Below are positions 62,143 through 64,000 of a stretch of 64,000 bases of DNA, one piece after another. The notes beneath the pieces were generated by a model. That model ran no database searches, was not told where the DNA came from, and was given only the letters and a program-made list of their open reading frames with translations. Where the stretch lies: assembly GCF_019048865.1 (NCBI RefSeq), contig NZ_CP077604.1:4836001-4900000 (forward strand), in the 5' to 3' direction. The translations under genes were made by a program, and so were the position numbers. Position 1 is the first letter of the stretch, and every line of letters starts with the position of its first letter. The stretch comes from Aquihabitans sp. G128 (GTDB lineage: Bacteria; Actinomycetota; Acidimicrobiia; Acidimicrobiales; Iamiaceae).

Positions 62143-62679
62143 TCAGCGGCCGTTGGTGCTCCAGTGCCAGGGCTCCGAGGGCAGGTTCTGCAGGCCGAAG
62201 TCGGCGGCGTTGGCCGCCAGCCACTTGTAGCAAGCGGTCGTGCGGGTGTCGCAGCTGGTGAAGTCGATGGCCAGGCCCCTCTCGTGCATCGAGGTGCCCG
62301 GGATCGCGGTCGGCGGGCTGCACTGGCTCGAGGGCTTCTGCCAGATGTCGTAGTAGGTCGTGCCGCAGTTCGCCTTGCGCACGGCGATCTGGGCGTCGGC
62401 GGTGCGGAAGCCGCCGCCGCAGAGCTTCAGGCCGTCGGCCTTGGCGGCGGCCAGCAGGGCCTTGACGTCGCCCGCGATCGAGGTGGCCACGGTGATGGTG
62501 CTGCCGCTGGCACAGGTCACCTTGGTGGTGGCCGGCGCCGGGATGGTCGTGGTGGTCGTCGACGTCCCCGTCGGCGGCTCGGCCCGGGTGGGCTCACAAG
62601 CCGTGCCGGCCAGGGCGACGAGCCCGATGGCGGCGACGGCGAGCAGCTGCCGCGGGCGCGTGGTGGTGCGCAGTCGCAT
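62143..62679 (-). CDS. M15B-type D-Ala-D-Ala carboxypeptidase-like protein
   Basis: A 178-residue exported peptidase. The N-terminus has a signal with core LLAVAAIGLVALAGTAC, possibly a relaxed lipobox, then a Thr/Pro linker and the VanY domain (~65-175) with SMHERGLAIDF (His and Asp metal ligands) and SEPWHWS (second His and catalytic Glu). Such enzymes trim peptidoglycan stem peptides. The protein is small for VanY but complete. ATG with GGGAGGGG upstream. Confidence 0.87.
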   Translation of the reverse strand: MRLRTTTRPRQLLAVAAIGLVALAGTACEPTRAEPPTGTSTTTTTIPAPATTKVTCASGSTITVATSIAGDVKALLAAAKADGLKLCGGGFRTADAQIAVRKANCGTTYYDIWQKPSSQCSPPTAIPGTSMHERGLAIDFTSCDTRTTACYKWLAANAADFGLQNLPSEPWHWSTNGR

Positions 62680-62826
62680 CTCGTGGTCCCCTCCCGAGCC
62701 ACGGCCGAGCTCGTGCCGGCGCACCACAGGCAACGGCACCCTCGGGGCCCGCCTTGAGCGGACATCGCGAGATGGGTGCGAACGGGTGACGAACGCGTGA
62801 CGGGCCCCGCTGCTGGCCCGCACCGT

Positions 62827-63231
62827 TCAGTCGTGGTCGCGGAGGTCTTCCTTCCACGCCCGGAACCGGGTGTGGCGCTCCCCGCTGGGCCCGACGCCGT
62901 CGCCCGAGCCGTCGGGGAACAGGAGGAAGGTGAAGGCCTCGGACAGGTCGGCCGCCCGCGCCGTCCAGTAGGACGCGTCGGCACCGCGCGCCGGCCCGGC
63001 CCGCCAGAGCAGCCAGGGCCCAATGCGGCGGAGGAAGCTGGCCGTGTCGCCGGCGACCGCGTCGCCCGGTCCGCCGAAGCGCTCGCCGAGCGCCAGCAGC
63101 TCCGCCGGCGCCTCCACCCACGCCGTGGCCGGGATGGTGCGCGTGCGCTGCGGGGTGTCGGGCAGCTCGGCGGTGTGCACCGGGCGGTGGTCGACCGGCC
63201 GGGCGGGCGAGGGGAGCGCGTCATCGGCCAT
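62827..63231 (-). CDS. small conserved-looking protein of unknown function
   Basis: A 134-residue soluble protein I cannot name. It reads cleanly to the end (RTRTIPATAWVEAPAELLALG, LRRIGPWLLWRAGPARG, FTFLLFPDGSGDGVGPSGERHTRFRAWKEDLRDHD), has a Trp- and Asp/His-rich C-terminal third and no signal peptide. ATG start; divergent from the regulator at 63512. Confidence 0.7.
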   Translation of the reverse strand: MADDALPSPARPVDHRPVHTAELPDTPQRTRTIPATAWVEAPAELLALGERFGGPGDAVAGDTASFLRRIGPWLLWRAGPARGADASYWTARAADLSEAFTFLLFPDGSGDGVGPSGERHTRFRAWKEDLRDHD

Positions 63232-63291
63232 GGCGCCATCGTCGCACCCCGTCCCGCCTCGGACCGGATCGCCGGCGCCCCGATTCGGGCC

Positions 63292-63398
63292 GGTGAGGTC
63301 TCGTGCCCGCCCGCGGCCGTGCCGGTCACCGGTCGTCGACCCGAGCAGGAACTGGTGAGGTCCCGTGCCCGCACGGGTCCGAGCCGTTCACCGGTCGG
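63292..63398. repeat. two 62-bp direct repeats in a divergent promoter region
   Basis: GGTGAGGTC(T/C)CGTGCCCGC at 63292 and 63354, and TCACCGGTCG at 63326 and 63388: both pairs are offset by exactly 62 bp. The unit is duplicated in tandem. Could be two regulator binding sites or a simple duplication. Confidence 0.6.
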
Positions 63399-63438
63399 CC
63401 GTGGAGGGGCGTGTCGCACGGTGTCCCAGGTTGGGACG

Positions 63439-63473
63439 GTTGCCGGGCGAACCCGGCAACTCGGTCGTACCCT
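63439..63473 (+). promoter_or_regulatory. palindrome and -10 box before the AcoR-like gene
   Basis: GTTGCCGGG-N4-CCCGGCAAC (63439-63460) is a perfect 9-bp inverted repeat; TACCCT (63468-63473) is a -10 box 7 bp after it. The palindrome would cover the -35 region, so it is a likely operator, perhaps autoregulatory. Confidence 0.5.
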
Positions 63474-63511
63474 GTGTCCAGCGTCACTTCCGACGATCCG
63501 GGGACCTGCAG

Positions 63512-64000
63512 ATGGGCCGAGCCACGCCGCCGCCAGTCGAGCCGAGGCCGGAGATCGCCGCGTCATGGGCCCGCTCCTTGCGCTCGGGCGTCACCGGCGA
63601 CGCCCTCGCCCCCTCGCTGGCCGCCGACGCCGACCCCACGGGCCGCCTCGCCTCGCTGGCGGCGCCCGTGCTCGACCGGCTCTCGTCGACGCTGGCCGAC
63701 ACCCGCACCACCGTCGTGCTGACCGATGCCCACGCCGGCGTGCTCGACCGGCGCGCCGGCACGCAGCCGCTGGGCGACCTGCTCGACGGCATCGGGCTGG
63801 TGCCGGGCTACTCCTACGCCGAGGACGTGGTGGGCACCAACGGCATGGGCACCGCGGCCGAGGAGCGCCGGGCCGTGCTGGTGAAGGGGCCGGAGCACTA
63901 CGCCGAGGCGCTCCGCCCGCTCACGTGCATGGGCGTGCCGATCGAGCACCCCGTCACCGGTCGGCTCGAAGGCGTGCTCGACCTCACCTGCTTCAACGAG
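63512..64000 (+). CDS. AcoR/sigma-54-activator-like regulator, 5' part only
   Basis: Runs off the right edge after 163 codons with no stop. RPEIAASWARSLRSGV near the start and GYSYAEDVVGTNGMGTAAEERRAVLVKGPEHYAEALRPLTCMGVPIEHPVTGRLEGVLDLTC are the GAF-like sensor domain of AcoR-type Fis-family activators. The central AAA+ (if any) and the helix-turn-helix would lie beyond the window; actinobacterial relatives often lack the sigma-54 AAA+ part. ATG at 63512, with GGGGACC upstream. Confidence 0.85.
   Translation, partial: MGRATPPPVEPRPEIAASWARSLRSGVTGDALAPSLAADADPTGRLASLAAPVLDRLSSTLADTRTTVVLTDAHAGVLDRRAGTQPLGDLLDGIGLVPGYSYAEDVVGTNGMGTAAEERRAVLVKGPEHYAEALRPLTCMGVPIEHPVTGRLEGVLDLTCFNE

Overview
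The window is about 64 kb of very GC-rich, gene-dense bacterial DNA with no rRNA, tRNA, CRISPR array, transposase or phage gene that I could recognise. The gene set is that of an actinomycete: a SufBCDSU iron-sulphur system, MutY without the usual C-terminal domain, SufU, a DUF2752 protein, an F420-type luciferase-like oxidoreductase, a short-form OmpA-domain protein and an LPXTG wall-anchored protein. Many starts have a TANNNT -10 box 6-8 nt upstream and no Shine-Dalgarno, so leaderless mRNAs look common. I infer Actinomycetota, most likely class Acidimicrobiia (Iamia-like); this is a judgement from gene content, not a database result.

Layout. 0-10 kb: a membrane GGDEF/EAL protein, MaoC-type hydratase, MutY, an epoxide-hydrolase-like enzyme, an MBL-fold hydrolase, a flavin reductase, oligopeptidase B and a gamma-carbonic-anhydrase-like protein. 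10-20 kb: a membrane SMC-like protein with no usable Walker A, a DUF2752 protein, a heterodimeric ABC exporter, then two secreted proteins: a wall-anchored protein with 13 chaplin-like Cys repeats and an Ala/Pro/Val-rich protein. 20-29 kb: a MocR regulator divergent from a pyrimidine (uracil/thymine) reductive-degradation operon (beta-ureidopropionase, dihydropyrimidinase, CoA-acylating semialdehyde dehydrogenase, LLM oxidoreductase), with the class III aminotransferase that would complete the route nearby on the other strand, and a low-GC lipoprotein gene between them. 29-33 kb: an O-acetylation cassette, MBOAT flanked by two paralogous SGNH proteins. 34-43 kb: sufB, then unrelated genes (MOSC, sugar dehydrogenase-like lipoprotein, pantothenate kinase, OmpA-like), then sufD, a Rieske ferredoxin and a sufC. 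43-55 kb: a GT-C-like membrane protein, pterin dehydratase, small membrane and binding proteins, then a branched-chain-amino-acid-type ABC system in which LivH and LivM are one polypeptide and an MFS transporter is fused to both LivF and LivG ATPases. 55-64 kb: ArsC-like protein, Lon, a second suf operon (sufC-sufS-sufU), MsrAB fusion, an M15 peptidase and the start of an AcoR-like regulator that runs off the right edge.

Data quality matters here. All four G/C homopolymers of 7 or more that I found inside long coding regions coincide with a broken reading frame (near 2606, 30286, 49530, 53947), and sufD is broken at a GC-dinucleotide run near 41519. These genes are probably intact in the organism and broken by homopolymer errors, but that needs raw reads to decide.
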